In this document: in pieces, positions 24,278-36,465 of the stretch | Layout of the letters: each line of letters begins with the position of its first letter | How positions within the stretch are numbered: position 1 is the first letter of the stretch | NCBI GenBank assembly: GCA_002007465.1 | Contig: LNAC01001797.1 | Span: 1-64,000, forward strand | From: Ailurus styani | Taxonomy: Eukaryota; Chordata; Mammalia; Carnivora; Ailuridae | DNA: 64,000 nucleotides | Reading direction: 5' to 3' | Program-made: the position numbers and the translations under genes | Notes under the pieces: model-generated | Databases searched by the model: none | Told to the model about the DNA's origin: nothing | Seen by the model: the letters and a program-made list of their open reading frames with translations, nothing else

Positions 24278-24465
24278 TTTAAAAAATATTTTATTTATTT
24301 GACAGAAAGAGACAGAAAGAGGGGAAAACAAGCAGGGGGAGTGGGAGAAAGAGAAGCAGGTTTCCCACTGAGCAGGGAGCCCGATGTGGGGCTCATTCTC
24401 AGGACCCTGGGAACATGACCTAAGCTGAAGGCAGACACTTAATGACTGAGCCACCCAGGCGCCCC
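24278..24465 (-). mobile_element. CAN-SINE
   Basis: Antisense copy ending CCACCCAGGCGCCCC. Flanks AT(T/G)AAATCACTT suggest the duplication. Confidence 0.88.
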
Positions 24466-24489
24466 TAGTTATGAAATCACTTCTATATG

Positions 24490-24830
24490 CACCATGATAT
24501 CTAGAAATCACTTGGCAAAGAAATAAAACACCAAAAACAGCAAAAAACCTCCACAAAAACAAAAGAAAAACCTGGGGGAAACCTAAATACCCCAAAACAA
24601 GAGAACAGTTAAATAAATTATGGCATATTCTCATAATAGAACATTTTATGCATTGGTGAAAATGAATAAGTTTACATTCTATGCAACATCTATGGCTAAT
24701 GATTGAGTGAAACTCATATTTCAAAAGACTACATAAAGTATAATTCCACATTTTGCCCCTAAAACAAGCAAAACTAAACATATTGCTTAGGACTACTTAT
24801 ACACATCTAAAAAATATTTTTAATAAAAGA
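24490..24830 (+). mobile_element. old L1 3' fragment, sense
   Basis: TAAATAAATTATGGCATATT near 24611 and GCATTGGTGAAAATGAATAA near 24651 match the L1M 3' region of ORF2/3' UTR in sense orientation. It abuts the CAN-SINE at 24278. Confidence 0.5.
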
Positions 24831-25439
24831 AACAGAGAATTGCATACCCCCAAATCAGAATTTTAATTGTTTCTTAAGAGAAACAGAGACTGGACAGGAG
24901 AAACATATATGGAGATATAACACTTTGGTAATATCCAGTTGAAGTGGACATAATAGTAAATTCATGGTGTTTTATTATTAAGACTTTCAAAAGAGAAAGA
25001 AGATAAAGAAAGAAGGAAATTAATTCAATCTTGAAGGGCAAGGTCAATCTGTAATAAATGTAAGCCAGACAGAGGGTCCATTTTAGGCTTTCCATGCTTT
25101 CACGGGCTCTCCCCCAACCCAAAAACCCCTGTGCTCAGCCAGACTATTCCCCCTAGCATCCAAGGAAAAAGAAAAATAAATATTCTTAAAAATGTAACTT
25201 CTTAAATGAAATTCATATTCTCTACACAAACAAAGTGCTATAGCTACTGCTAGAAGTCTACACAGCCAAAATGGAGGCCAGACACAAGTAGTGGCCAGGA
25301 TGGTCTTCTAAGTAGAGGGGTCGATGTATGAGCACAACTCCATGGGTTTGACAGTCCGATGTAACTGTGGAGCTTTAAGGTATTTTAATGACTGAACTGT
25401 GAAAAGCTAAGAGGATTCTGCTGAAATATAAGCTGAAAT

Positions 25440-25945
25440 TTCATCAGATGGATCATTTATCTAATTGATAATTGGCCTTGATTCTTTTCTAACGCATGCA
25501 TTAGAAATTATAAGGTATGTTATTCATTCCCTTCTGAGACCAGCTTTACTTGCATCCCACAAGTCATGATGTGTATGTGTTTTCATTATCTTTCAATTTC
25601 AAAATATGTTCTAATTTGTATACTGAGTTAGTTTTTAACTCTAAGTTATTTAGCAATATATTTATTGCTTTCAAACTGATGGGGATTTTCAAATTATTAT
25701 ATTGCTATTAACTTCTGGCCTAATTCCATTATAGTCAGAGAATATGCTCAACATCATCTTAAATTTGAAAATAATCGTTTAATGGCCATGAAGATTTTTC
25801 AATGTTCAATGTGTACTTGAAAAGAATGTGTATTATGACATTATTTGCTACTGAGTTCAATATGTGTAAATTAAATTGTTTTTATTAATTATGTTGTTAA
25901 ACTCTTGTCTACTTATTAATTTTTGCCTGTTTTTTTTCTATCATA
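25440..25945 (-). mobile_element. old L1M fragment, antisense
   Basis: The plus strand reads as antisense ORF2 of an old L1 (TTCCATTATAGTCAGAGAAT near 25726 and GTGTACTTGAAAAGAATGTG near 25811). It has diverged and no frame is left. Confidence 0.55.
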
Positions 25946-26856
25946 TACTTAAAAAAGAAGGGCTTCCACTATGAGTTCTTCATTTTTGAAAATTCTCATA
26001 TCTCCCCCATGAGAATCAACACATAAATTTGGATAATAAGACCAAAAATCTATGGACAATATACTATGAGGCAAAATATGAGCCAGAATATAAAGTATCC
26101 AAACAAACCACCAAGTATGAATGATCAGAGCAATCCACAGACAACTGCAAGGCCTGTGCAGCATCAGTAACTGTAGAAGAGATAGCAGAGGGAAACAAGA
26201 GAGCATTTGATAGACTCAAAATTTACCAACACGTATTAGGGAATCCTTGTAAAATTTGGAAAACAGTTGAAACTGGCAGGGATTCGTGCACCCTATTAGT
26301 AGGTGAGTACAAGCTATCTGCAATTAGATCTGAAGGTGCCAATCAAAGCCTCTTGTAGGACAGAGCTCCACATTGACTAAAAACTCTGGGAATAGAAGAC
26401 AAATTAGCGGGGGCTCGGGGGGTGAGGGGCACACAACAATGCAGATTAAATGGCAAGAACAAAATGTAGTATTTCACAGGACTAACAGAAGAGGGAGCTC
26501 AAGAATCATAGTTAAAAATCTGTAAAATCAATGCCCTCCCCCGACCTTCTAGAAGATAGTTCGTTTCATGTAAAAAAGAGCATCAGAAAATGACTGGAGT
26601 CAAATAGTACTCAGAATTAATGCAAGAGCAAGCATAATGGAAGCAGAATAACCTCTCTACAGGCAATGAGACTATAAACAGAACAACTTGCCCACAAAGC
26701 AAAGGAAAACCATATTCTAATACTTTATAATTACCTAAAGTTATTAAGACAGTGATCTACAATGTGAAAGAGATCCAGAATTATCAAAACTCAAAAATTA
26801 ATTAATAACACCCCAAAAATAATTCAGAAAACTAAACACTTTCGAAAATGAAGACT
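25946..26856. other. unclassified, possibly old L1 5' portion
   Basis: Text such as CAAATAGTACTCAGAATTAA near 26601 and CACCCCAAAAATAATTCAG is reminiscent of L1M 5'/ORF1 sequence in sense, leading toward the L1 3' piece at 27150, but I cannot confirm it. Confidence 0.3.
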
Positions 26857-27039
26857 GGGAGCACCTGGGTGGCTCAATCGGTTAAGTGTCTGTCTTTGGC
26901 TCAGATGGGATTGATATCTGTGTTGGGTTCCCTGCTCAATGGGCAGTCTGCTTCTCCTCTCCACCTACCTCCCTTTGCTTGTGCTTTCTCCAGCCCCCCC
27001 AGACAAATAAATAAAATCTTTTTTAAAATCTTTTTTTTT
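26857..27039 (+). mobile_element. CAN-SINE with internal deletion
   Basis: Head GCACCTGGGTGGCTCAATCG and AAATAAATAAAA tail are present but the ATGATCTCAGGGTCC middle is lost. AATGAAGACT flanks it at both ends. Confidence 0.88.
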
Positions 27040-27149
27040 AATGAAGACTAGACCAGAATCAACACAAGGGAGAACAAATATAGAAAATGTCATGGGGGAA
27101 ATTAAGAAAAAAGAAAAAATTGAAAATTAAGAAAAAGTTTAAAATAAAA

Positions 27150-27395
27150 GGAATTTAATGGCTACCATATGATTCCATTTATATGATATTCTAGGAAAGG
27201 AAAACTCATAGAGAAAACAGTAGTTACCAGGGGCTAGGGGAAACAGGAAGAAATGTTTTGGGGGTGATGGAACTATTTTGGGCCTTCACTGTGGAGAAAT
27301 TTACATGACAGTATTTATTTGTCAAAACTTGGTTTATATACAAAATGGAGTGAACTTTATAGTATGTAAATGTAAAAAAAAAAGTAAATGTAAAG
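27150..27395 (+). mobile_element. old L1 3' UTR fragment, sense
   Basis: ATGGCTACCATATGATTCCA near 27159, AGTAGTTACCAGGGGCTAGG near 27220 and GATGGAACTATTTTGGGCC near 27267 are typical of the L1M 3' UTR in sense orientation. Confidence 0.5.
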
Positions 27396-27670
27396 AGGTT
27401 AAGAACATGATTAAAATGAATTTAAAATCCACAAATAAAGAGCAGAGGGAAAGAATATCCAACATAGATATGATAAAAATTCCCATAGAAGTAAAATCAA
27501 AACAAGGAAATAGAACATTTGCTAAAAATTATTATTTAAGAAGATATCACTGAAATTAAAAATAAAAAAATATTTGAATCTAGATATTAATAAGGTGAAT
27601 GGCATACCTGGGACAAATCAAATCAGAATAACCAACACTAAGACATAATTTAGTAAAAAAACCCAATCTC

Positions 27671-27703
27671 ATCGCTTCTCGGCCTTTTGGCTAAGATCAA
27701 GTG
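27671..27703 (+). pseudogene. truncated U2 snRNA retrocopy (first 33 nt)
   Basis: The segment begins ATCGCTTCTCGGCCTTTTGG and continues CTAAGATCAAGTG, identical to the 5' end of mammalian U2 snRNA including the branch-interacting neighbourhood start, and then ends abruptly. Flanks AACCCAATCTC at the left and AAAAACAATCTC at 27706-27717 look like an imperfect target-site duplication. It is too short to be functional (U2 is about 188 nt). Confidence 0.85.
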
Positions 27704-27924
27704 AAGAAAAACAATCTCTTACACATTAAGGAAAAGAATATCAAATAACTTACAGGGAAAAGAAAAATCAAAGTCCTTCAGATATTTTATAACAATTTTT
27801 AAGCCAAGAAAATGTATATAGACATAATCAATACTATATCAAATTATATATCAAAAAATATATAATCATTATATATATAAAATAATCAAAGATTTTTTAA
27901 TCCAGTCAAAATTAATTTTAAATA

Positions 27925-28335
27925 CAAAGGCTGGATTTTGTCTCCCATAAAAGATATGTTGGGATCCCCACCCCCAATACCTAAGATTCTGACTCTATTT
28001 GGAGGTAGGGTTTTTATAGAGGTAGAAAAGTTAAAGCAAAGTCATTAAGGTGGGCCCTCATCCAATATGTTTGGTGTTTGTAATAAGAGGAGAAAATTGG
28101 GGGAGAGAAACATACATAAAAGTCCTTATGATGACTGGAGTTGTGCGGCCACAAGCCAAAGAACTCCCAGAGCCCAGAAGAGAGGGCTGGAACAGATCCT
28201 TCCCTAGCACCTTCAGAGGGAGCATGAACCCTTGGTCACCTTGATTTCAGACACCTAAGTTCCAGAAATTTGAGATAATACATTTGTATTGTTTACGCCA
28301 CTTTGTTAAACAATCCTAGCAAAGTAATACAATGC
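27925..28335 (+). mobile_element. MaLR (MLT1-type) solo LTR
   Basis: CCCCAATACCTAAGATTCTG, TTTGGAGGTAGGGTTTTTAT, GGTGGGCCCTCATCCAATAT and GCCACAAGCCAAAGAACTCC are in the order of MaLR LTR consensus, ending near AGCAAAGTAATACAA. It is an old endogenous-retrovirus-like LTR with no internal genes beside it. Confidence 0.7.
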
Positions 28336-29730
28336 TGGAAGGGGTATTCAGGAACACCTAGAAATTTCCTTTAGGGTTGGGGACTGTTGACCTATTTTGA
28401 AAATTGTTACTTACTTACTTGTTGGATATGTGCTTTGAAGATTTATGCCTTATATGTTTGCAGGAGCACAGGACAGATTATCAATAAAAGTAACAGATGA
28501 CTCACAGAGCTTGGATAGATGAAGTCAAGAAGCAAAATATTTCTCTTCTAGAATGTTCTGAGACCAAATTTACAAAATAGATAAATGAGGATTGACTGGG
28601 CTACCTTAGCATACATTTCTGCCACATTCTTAAGTATCAAAATAATAAAAATTAAAATTAAAAAAATAAAGGAAAAGTGCTTCCCTACTCTGGAAGGTAA
28701 GGCTTTTCAGGAATTAAGCACTTTGACCTTTTCTCTAGCAGTGAGCCAGCCTTCCTGTCCAAGGATATGAAATTGCATGCTAGTGAGACTACACACTCAT
28801 GCTCACAATATTGAAAGAGGCTTCCATCTAGAATCACTATGAAGAATATTCAGACAGTGAACAATCAACAAAATGTGCTTTCTGGAAAGCTGCACCCTTT
28901 ATGAATATCAGTTATTTTTGCTGAATGTGTTATTATAATAAAGAGTTTTCTAGGAGGTTTTTTCTCCCCCTGATTAGAACTGGTGGCCAGTATACTAAAT
29001 GATGAAAAAGAACTGGAATCAGATTCAGTACCATAAAAAAAATTTTTTTTTACAACTTAATTTATATATTTTAAAAGAATTTAAAGGAAATTAAATTAGA
29101 ACTATGACAATATAATTTGTTATAGGATCAACTTTTCATATATATTTTATAAACCTCAAAGGAGAAATATAACTGACTCCAGTGACATTCATTTTGTTCT
29201 CATTCGTGAGAGTCATAGATGTTTTTCCATCCTTTAGGTGCTGAAAGTGAGCTAAAGAAAAATAGCTCTTCGCAGATACTTTCTTTCTATATTAAAAAAA
29301 GGCATGAAAAATATGTATGAGTTTGTGGGTTGTTGAAATTGTCATTTTTAATTGCCTGCTGAAAAATGTAGGTGTGATATAATAGACATTATATTCCTAA
29401 TTGAACAAGTTAGATATCTCAATTGCTCTTGGTCAACTAGTTGTAAATTTTCACTACTCCTCCCACATACACAGACATGCACACAAATTTCTTGCTACAT
29501 TTTTAACTTCTTAACTTGATTCAGCCAGTTATACTTAATATCCAACAGTCATACTACTATACTACAGATCTTTTTTCACAGCAATAAATCTTTAGTTTTA
29601 GTTTATGATTTCACTCAACAAAAGGCTTGTAGAAGTGATTTATTATTTGGATATTTTTAAATGACATATTTGACAGTTTTTTGAAAACCTTGTTCTCTCC
29701 ATACTGAGCTGGACTACATTGTTGAATACT
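28336..29730. other. intergenic, nothing recognised
   Basis: AT-rich unique sequence between a MaLR LTR and a SINE. Open frames here are short and without resemblance to known proteins. Confidence 0.45.
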
Positions 29731-29929
29731 TTATTTATTTATTTAAGATTTTATTTTATTTATTTGACAGAGAGAGATTACAAGTAGGCAGAGAGGCAGG
29801 CAGAGAGAGAGGAGGAAGTAGGCTCCCTGCTCAGCAGGAAGCCGGACATGGGACTTGATCCCAGGACCCTGAGATCGTGACCTGAGCTGAAGGCAGAGGC
29901 TTTAACCCATTGAGCCACCCAGGTGCCCC
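29731..29929 (-). mobile_element. CAN-SINE
   Basis: Antisense copy with TTAACCCATTGAGCCACCCA. Flanks GT(T/C)GAATAC at 29721 and 29930 are the likely duplication. Confidence 0.9.
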
Positions 29930-30044
29930 GTCGAATACATATTTAGATTAGAATGAATTATAATGTTGATCTGTTGCCTTTTAAAGACATAATATTTGAC
30001 CGAAAATGTGAAAAAAAAAAAAAAAGCCTTCCAAAAGACATCTA

Positions 30045-30463
30045 AGTCCTAATTCCTGTGAATGTTACTTTACATGGCAAAAAGGCAGGTATTTGTAAAT
30101 GTTATTAAATTAAGGTTCTTGAGATGGGGATGTTATCTTGGATTACTTTGGTGGACTCTAAATGCAAACACATGTATCTTTCTAAAAGGGAGGCTGATGA
30201 AATGGCCATGTGAAAATGGAGTAGAGAAAGATTTGAAGATGCTAACTTTCAAGATAAAATTATCTGGCTACACCAAGGAATACTGGCAGCCATCAGATAA
30301 AAGAGGCAAACAGCTCCACTTAGAGCCTCCAGAAGGAGTGTGGCTCTTGTCAACACCTTGATTTTGTGACCCCCAGAACCCCTGAGAGAAAAGAAAACAT
30401 TTCTGTTGCGTTAAGCCTCTAGATTTGCAATAATATGTTACAACTGCCACAGCAAACTAATAC
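30045..30463 (+). mobile_element. MaLR (MLT1-type) solo LTR
   Basis: TGTGAATGTTACTTTACATG near 30057, ATTAAATTAAGGTTCTTGAG near 30104, TAGAGCCTCCAGAAGGAGTG near 30321 and the end CAGCAAACTAATACAG fit the MaLR LTR order. It lies 0.4 kb downstream of the AADACL2 stop and carries an incidental 99-codon open frame that is not a gene. Confidence 0.7.
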
Positions 30464-30486
30464 AGTTACCTTGTAATTTTTTTTTC

Positions 30487-30492
30487 TTTATT
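30487..30492 (-). promoter_or_regulatory. candidate AADACL2 polyadenylation signal
   Basis: This is the first AATAAA found downstream of the AADACL2 stop on the minus strand, about 345 nt after the TAA. It sits in an A-rich stretch (minus strand) beside the end of a MaLR LTR. Use of this site is inference; a longer 3' UTR is possible. Confidence 0.3.
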
Positions 30493-30836
30493 TTTCCTTT
30501 TCCCACTCACTATTGCAATTTCTATGCCTGCCTGGAAACTATCTTCTCTAATTTGCCAGTAACAATTCTTATTTCTCATCTTTAATAGGGATCGGTCCCT
30601 ATTGGGACCAACATAATTATAATCAACTATAAATGAAGAGATTAAATGCATTTCACACATTCAGGTTCTGTGAATCAGAAAAATTAACTAGTTCAAGGAC
30701 ATACAGTAACTGTTATAATTGATTTAAATCTAGATTCAGATAACACAAATGACATTGTTCTTTGCACTACAACTATAAAATATCACAAATTACAATTCAT
30801 TTCCTGATGGCCATCTATAATTTTTATATACTATAT

Positions 30837-31439
30837 TTATAAATTCGTATCCAGCCAACTAATATACATATCTCTTATTCTGAAACCTAGTTGTAAATAC
30901 ATTGGTGGTGTCATGAATGATAAAGCTCCATGGATTCCATTCTCAATATGGTCATGAGTAACTTGAACTCCAACATTTCGAAGTCTTGAAACATACATAA
31001 ATCCATCATCCCTCACAAGATCATATTGGCAAGTGAGAACATAGGTTTGTGGCATATTCTGTAACCAGGAAGCATTGGCTAACAAGGGTGAAGCTCTGAT
31101 ATCCATAAGTGCTGGCAATGAATAATTATATTTTCCAAGAACTGGTTCAGTATAAACATAATCCTTTCTAAACTTCTTGGGTAAGAGAGTACTCCAATTA
31201 ACAAACTTAAACAGATGTCTTGATTCCAGAGGCATGTGTTCACTTCTTCTCATTGCCTGGGGGAATGTTTCATTCTCGGTTAAATATAAACACACCAATT
31301 TTATGGCAAAATACTTTGTTAGAAGTATACCGTGCTCATTTTCTTGATGAGATGGCAAATTAGTATCTATCAGCTGTAAGGCAGGGTAAAGTAAAGCTTG
31401 TATCTTGACTTTATGCTTAAATTCAATATCATTCTGCAC
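30837..31439 (-). CDS. AADACL2: AADACL2 coding exon 5 (terminal)
   Basis: This exon follows GTGTTTTCTCAG and encodes residues 202-401 plus TAA at 30839-30837. It includes the cap region (residues about 230-300), sequons N257 (NET), N282 (NWS), N306 (NYS) and N323 (NAS), D341 and H371 of the triad, and the C-terminal SWLDTNL. An open frame continues a few codons 5' into the intron but diverges from the family there, so the splice point at 31439 is preferred. Confidence 0.96.
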   Translation of the reverse strand: MQNDIEFKHKVKIQALLYPALQLIDTNLPSHQENEHGILLTKYFAIKLVCLYLTENETFPQAMRRSEHMPLESRHLFKFVNWSTLLPKKFRKDYVYTEPVLGKYNYSLPALMDIRASPLLANASWLQNMPQTYVLTCQYDLVRDDGFMYVSRLRNVGVQVTHDHIENGIHGALSFMTPPMYLQLGFRIRDMYISWLDTNL

Positions 31440-34400
31440 CTGAGAAAACACAATGATGTCCTGTAAGCAAAGACCTCCAAAACACCAAGAGGAATAGATT
31501 TAATTTTAATAATTTAAGCAATCTTGTGATAAACAAATCTACATAAATTGATGTGATATTTTAATTATTTTCACAATACTTACAATGTTTTTCAGTGGCA
31601 GGGGAAAAGGTCAAGCTCATTTCAACAGTAAATTTTTTAAAATGTTGGTTGTGTGTGGGAGAAAGGGAGAAAGAGAGATACAAACTCCCAGTTATAACAT
31701 AAATAAGTCATGGGGATGTAATGCGCAGCATGGTGACTATAGTTCAATAATACTGTATTGCATATTTGAATGTTGTTAATATAGTGAATCTTAAAATTTC
31801 TTATCACAAGAAAAACAATTTGTAGTCATGTGTGGTGGTAGATGCTAACTAGATTTATTGTGCTGTCAATTTGCAATATGTATGTATATCGAATTATCAT
31901 ACTGCACATCTGAAACTAACATGATGTTCTATGTCAATTATATATCTTTATATGTTTTTTAAAAACAGACATATGGCAGGAGGTGAGGCACTACTGGGCT
32001 ATACCCAAGAGCAATTTGAGAGACTGGGAGCAACAGACATAATGAGCTCCTCAATTTGAGGTAGTGACAGAAGGAACAGCAACCTTGCTTCATAACCACT
32101 AATAGTGCAAACCTTGCTAGATTTGCTTTAGCAAATTGATGGTTTATCATCAATTGACTTGGTGCATAAAATGAGTTCAGTACAGTGGACAAAGGGAAAC
32201 AAAGAGAGAGACAGGGGAAGGGAGAGATACATACAAATAATGATGCTTTTGTCAAAAATCACCAATGCAAATAACCTAAATAGTATATCCCTGAGGGAAA
32301 TTGTCACTTTTTGTGAGTACCTGATCAAAGTTCACTTTTCTTTCGCTAAGCTTCTCTAAATTTCCAAAGCTCTCTACCTCTTTCAGGTCAATGATCATTT
32401 TCCCCTTATATTATAAAAATGTACATAATGGATCTTTCTACTGGATTTTGAATTCCAAAAACACTGATAATATCTAAGTTATAATTGTATCTCTTACTGA
32501 GTCTAAGATAATGAAATGTTCAGTTTAGTATTTAAAAAGTAATGAATAAATCAATATTGCTGCTCAGTTTAAATGCTCTTAAGAAGACACTATCATTAGA
32601 ACCAGAAATCATAGGATGTAAGAAGCAGTTAGAGACATATATACAAATAGGTCACAGTAACAACACTGAATTATTGAATTATCTATATCTTTGATTTTTC
32701 CTTCTAGACCCACATGGATTCAAAGACAACTAGCTAGAGTGCAAAGGTGCAAATAAGCATTAATATTGATCCATAAACACTACTACTGAAAGACCTGGGT
32801 GGACCATCCTATAATATAAATGTGATTCTCATTTTGTGGGCAACTCATGTACCTGACCACAAAAAATGTTGAAGACATTTATCTCAGGACATTATTACTC
32901 TGAAAAGAACAAGAATGAAAATACAAAGTAAAAAAAAAAGTTGAGAGAACGTATCTTGCTTGTTATAGTATCCACTGGTAACTGTTCTTGAATTGTCTAT
33001 TTAAATTTTTCTTATTTTTCAGTATAATAAAGACCCAGTGGGATAACCCAGTAAAAGGCTATGGAATATGTTCAACAAAGCACAGCCTTATTCTTAATCC
33101 TTTTCAATAATTAACATTATTTCAATGAGAACACAATGGATATGATGCATTTGAATTTCCCTTTTATCCTTAAATATCATTAATCCTAAATTCATGAATC
33201 TAAAATAGAATTCTCCCATATAAACTATTCCCTCTGCCCCTCTTTTATTAAACCATGTAATTTGAATCTCTGGTTTTTCAAGTTACAGGTCACACCACTG
33301 ATATTATTATCATGAGAGTAGTTTATTCACACCATGGTAAAGATTGGTCTTTACCATCTAGCCCCCTGGTTTGGATGTGTGTTATTCCAAATTCTGCACA
33401 TGCATAGCAACTTGTCCATTGATTATCATCCACAGAAGGATAGATGCATGCAAAATATTAATTTATATGCAGAATTCCTACTTCATTAGTGCTAAGTCTT
33501 ATTCACCAAACTTAGCAGATGTAACCATTTTCAACCCAGGAATCCCAGCTTCATAGCAACTGGGATTGTTCCTCCCAATAATTTTCCTTTTCACTCACCA
33601 CCTCAATCCCACACCACACCCAATTTCACCAATATATAGATAGCCAGTGCTTATTTGGGTGAACTATGAACCATCATGAAGGAATTCCAATATGAGAAGC
33701 CTTTTGTCCTCAACCTATGTTTGATGTTCTAACTGCACTGGAAGCTGGAGAACTCCCACATGGAGCCTGCTGTAGTCTGAACATTTATGTTCCTCCAAAT
33801 TCATATGTTGAAAATCTAATGACCAAGATGATGGTATTAGTTAGTGGGGTGTTTAGGAGGTGATTAGGTAGGTCACTGGAGTGTAACCTTCCTGAATGGG
33901 ATGAATGCCCTTATGAAAAATGTCCCAGAAAGCTAGCTTTCTCCCTCCACCACGAGGCTATGAGATGCTTGCAACCTCACCAGACCGTACTGACACCCTG
34001 ATGTCAGACTTCTGGCCTCCAGAATGGTGAGAAATAAATTTCTGTTGTTTATAAGTCACCCAGTATCTGCTATTATGATATAGAAGCCCAAATGGATGAA
34101 GACAGGACCTTTCGAAAAGCCCAAGATGATCATCTTGCTCTCCTCCTTAAGGATTTATCTTGTTCTTTTCTGTTCCTTATTCCTTCCCTGAAAATCGCAC
34201 CTCCCATTTTATGTCCTAAAAGTAGGACTTTTAGTAGAAACAGAGTATATGACTCAACAGTGCTGGATTCATGTGACACCATGTCCAGGTTCAAACCCAA
34301 TCGATTGGGGAAGAAGGGCCTGAAATCAGTATTATTTAATGCTTACGATTTTCATATCCAAGTTTGAATCCTGGATTTATATTAACTCTATGAACTTGGA

Positions 34401-34770
34401 CAAGACTCTTAACTTTTCAAGGCTCCATTCCCTGATCTCTAAAACTGATACAAATTAGTAGATATGGCATATCAGTTTTGTGGGGGTGAGATAAAGCATT
34501 TATAGTATGGTTCTGGGCATTCAGTAAGCTCTCGGTAAATGATATCTGTACTTATTGTCATGGAGACAAATGCAATAGAAATCCAACAGCCTATCTTTGA
34601 AATGCTTCAGAAAGGGTTTGTTGGGGGTGCCTGGGAGGCTCAGCCAATTAAGCACCTGCCTTCAGCTCAGGTCATGATCCTGGGGTCTTGGGATTGAGCC
34701 CCAAATCGGACTCTCTGCTAAGCAGGGAGTCTGCTTCTTTCTCTCCCTCTGCTCTTCCCCAGCTTATTTG

Positions 34771-34803
<33 letters not shown>

Positions 34804-36430
34804 AAATAGATAAAATCTTTTAAAAGAAAAGAAAAGAAAATGTTAGTTATCTTCCACTGGGTAAAATATTGGCTCAGCTCCATTTTTGTTTGAGGACAAA
34901 CCAGTGGTGTCTTAACTGGACAAACACCTTAATAATTCTTGGGCAAACCCATGGCTCAGACCACAAAAGTCTTCTAAAAAACATACCCTCTGCCCAACCC
35001 TATTTAAGTATTACTATACAATAGAGGAGCATTGTCATAAGCTGCTTCTTTTCACCATTTCAGTCACTTGTTAAATCTGACCTTTATCTAATTCTCTTCT
35101 ATTTTCATTTCTCTTACTTCTTTTGAGTAGACATTTTTTGACAGCCCCATCTCTACTTTTTTTTTGAGATTTTATTTATTTATTTGACAGAGAGAGAGAG
35201 AGATCACAAGTAGGCAGAGGCAGGCAGAGAGAGAGGGGGAAGCAGGCTCCTTGCTGAGCAGGCAGCCCTATATGGGCCTCGATCCCAGGACCCTGAGATC
35301 ATGACCTGAGCCGAAGACAGAGGCTTTAACCCACTGAGCCACCCAGGCACCCCCCATCTCTACTTTTAAACATAAGCATAACTCCCAAAGTTCATTTTAT
35401 ATCAGAACCTGTATCCTTTTTGAGAAATCATGATTGCTAATAGTCCTTGAGCATTTGCTACAAGCAAGACATTCTGTTTAGTGTTTTACATTAAATTTCT
35501 TCTTGTATATATCATAAAACTTCCAAATCTACTTCCCATCAACTATATTTGACTTTTTTTTTATTCATTATCCCCCAAATCCAATAGTTCCCCAGGCCTG
35601 TTGATTTCACCTCTTTTTATTTCACCAATCCACCCACTATTCTCCATTCCCATTGCCACTATCTTAATACACAATACTTTGGTCATCAAAGTTTTGCAAT
35701 TTTTTACCCATGCTCTCCTTCCCACTCTTTCTCACCTTCTTAACTACTCTTTATTCTGCAAAAGTATCTTAAGTTTTTTTAAGTTAATTTCCAGTTAGTT
35801 AACACACGGTGTAATGTTTCAGGTATACAATATGGTGATTCAACACTTCCATACAACATCTGGTGCTCATCACAGCAAATGCACTCCTCAATCCCCATCA
35901 CTGATTTAATCCATTCTCCTCCCATCTCCTCTCCCCTGGTGACCATCAGTTTGCACTTTATAGTTAAGAGTCTGTATCTTGATTTGCCTCTCTCTCTCTC
36001 TTTTTTTTTCCTTATGATGATTTGTTTTGTTTCTTCAATTCCACCTATGAGTGAAATCATATATACAATGGAATACTCAGCCATAAAAAAAGAATGAAAT
36101 CTTGCCATTTACAATGATGTGGATGGACCTAGAGAGTATTATGCTAAGTGAAATAAGCCAGACAACAGTATTTTTTAAATATAAATGTGATTAAAGTTTT
36201 TCTACAAGTTCACGATGTCCCTGGAGTCAAGGAAAAAAAAATTCAAAAGGCCCTTGTAGGGCGCCTGGGTGGCTCAGTGGGTTAATGCCTCTGCTTTCGG
36301 CTCAGGTCATGATCTCAGGGTCCTGGGATCGAGGCCCGCATCGGGCTCCCTGCTCAGCGGGGAGCCTGCTTCCCCCTCTCTCTCTCTGCCTGCCTCTCTG
36401 CCTCCTTGTGATCTCTCTCCCTCTGTGAAA

Positions 36431-36465
<35 letters not shown>

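Noticed and set aside
24272..24781. 169-codon minus-strand open frame
   Set aside because: It runs through a CAN-SINE and the antisense of an old L1 3' fragment; the ARG-GLY-ALA-TRP-VAL stretch is the usual SINE translation. It is not a gene.
27671..27703. functional U2 snRNA gene
   Set aside because: Only the first 33 nt are present, with no upstream snRNA promoter elements and no Sm site or 3' box.
30062..30361. 99-codon open frame on the plus strand near AADACL2 exon 5
   Set aside because: It lies entirely in a MaLR LTR and has no start context or homology.
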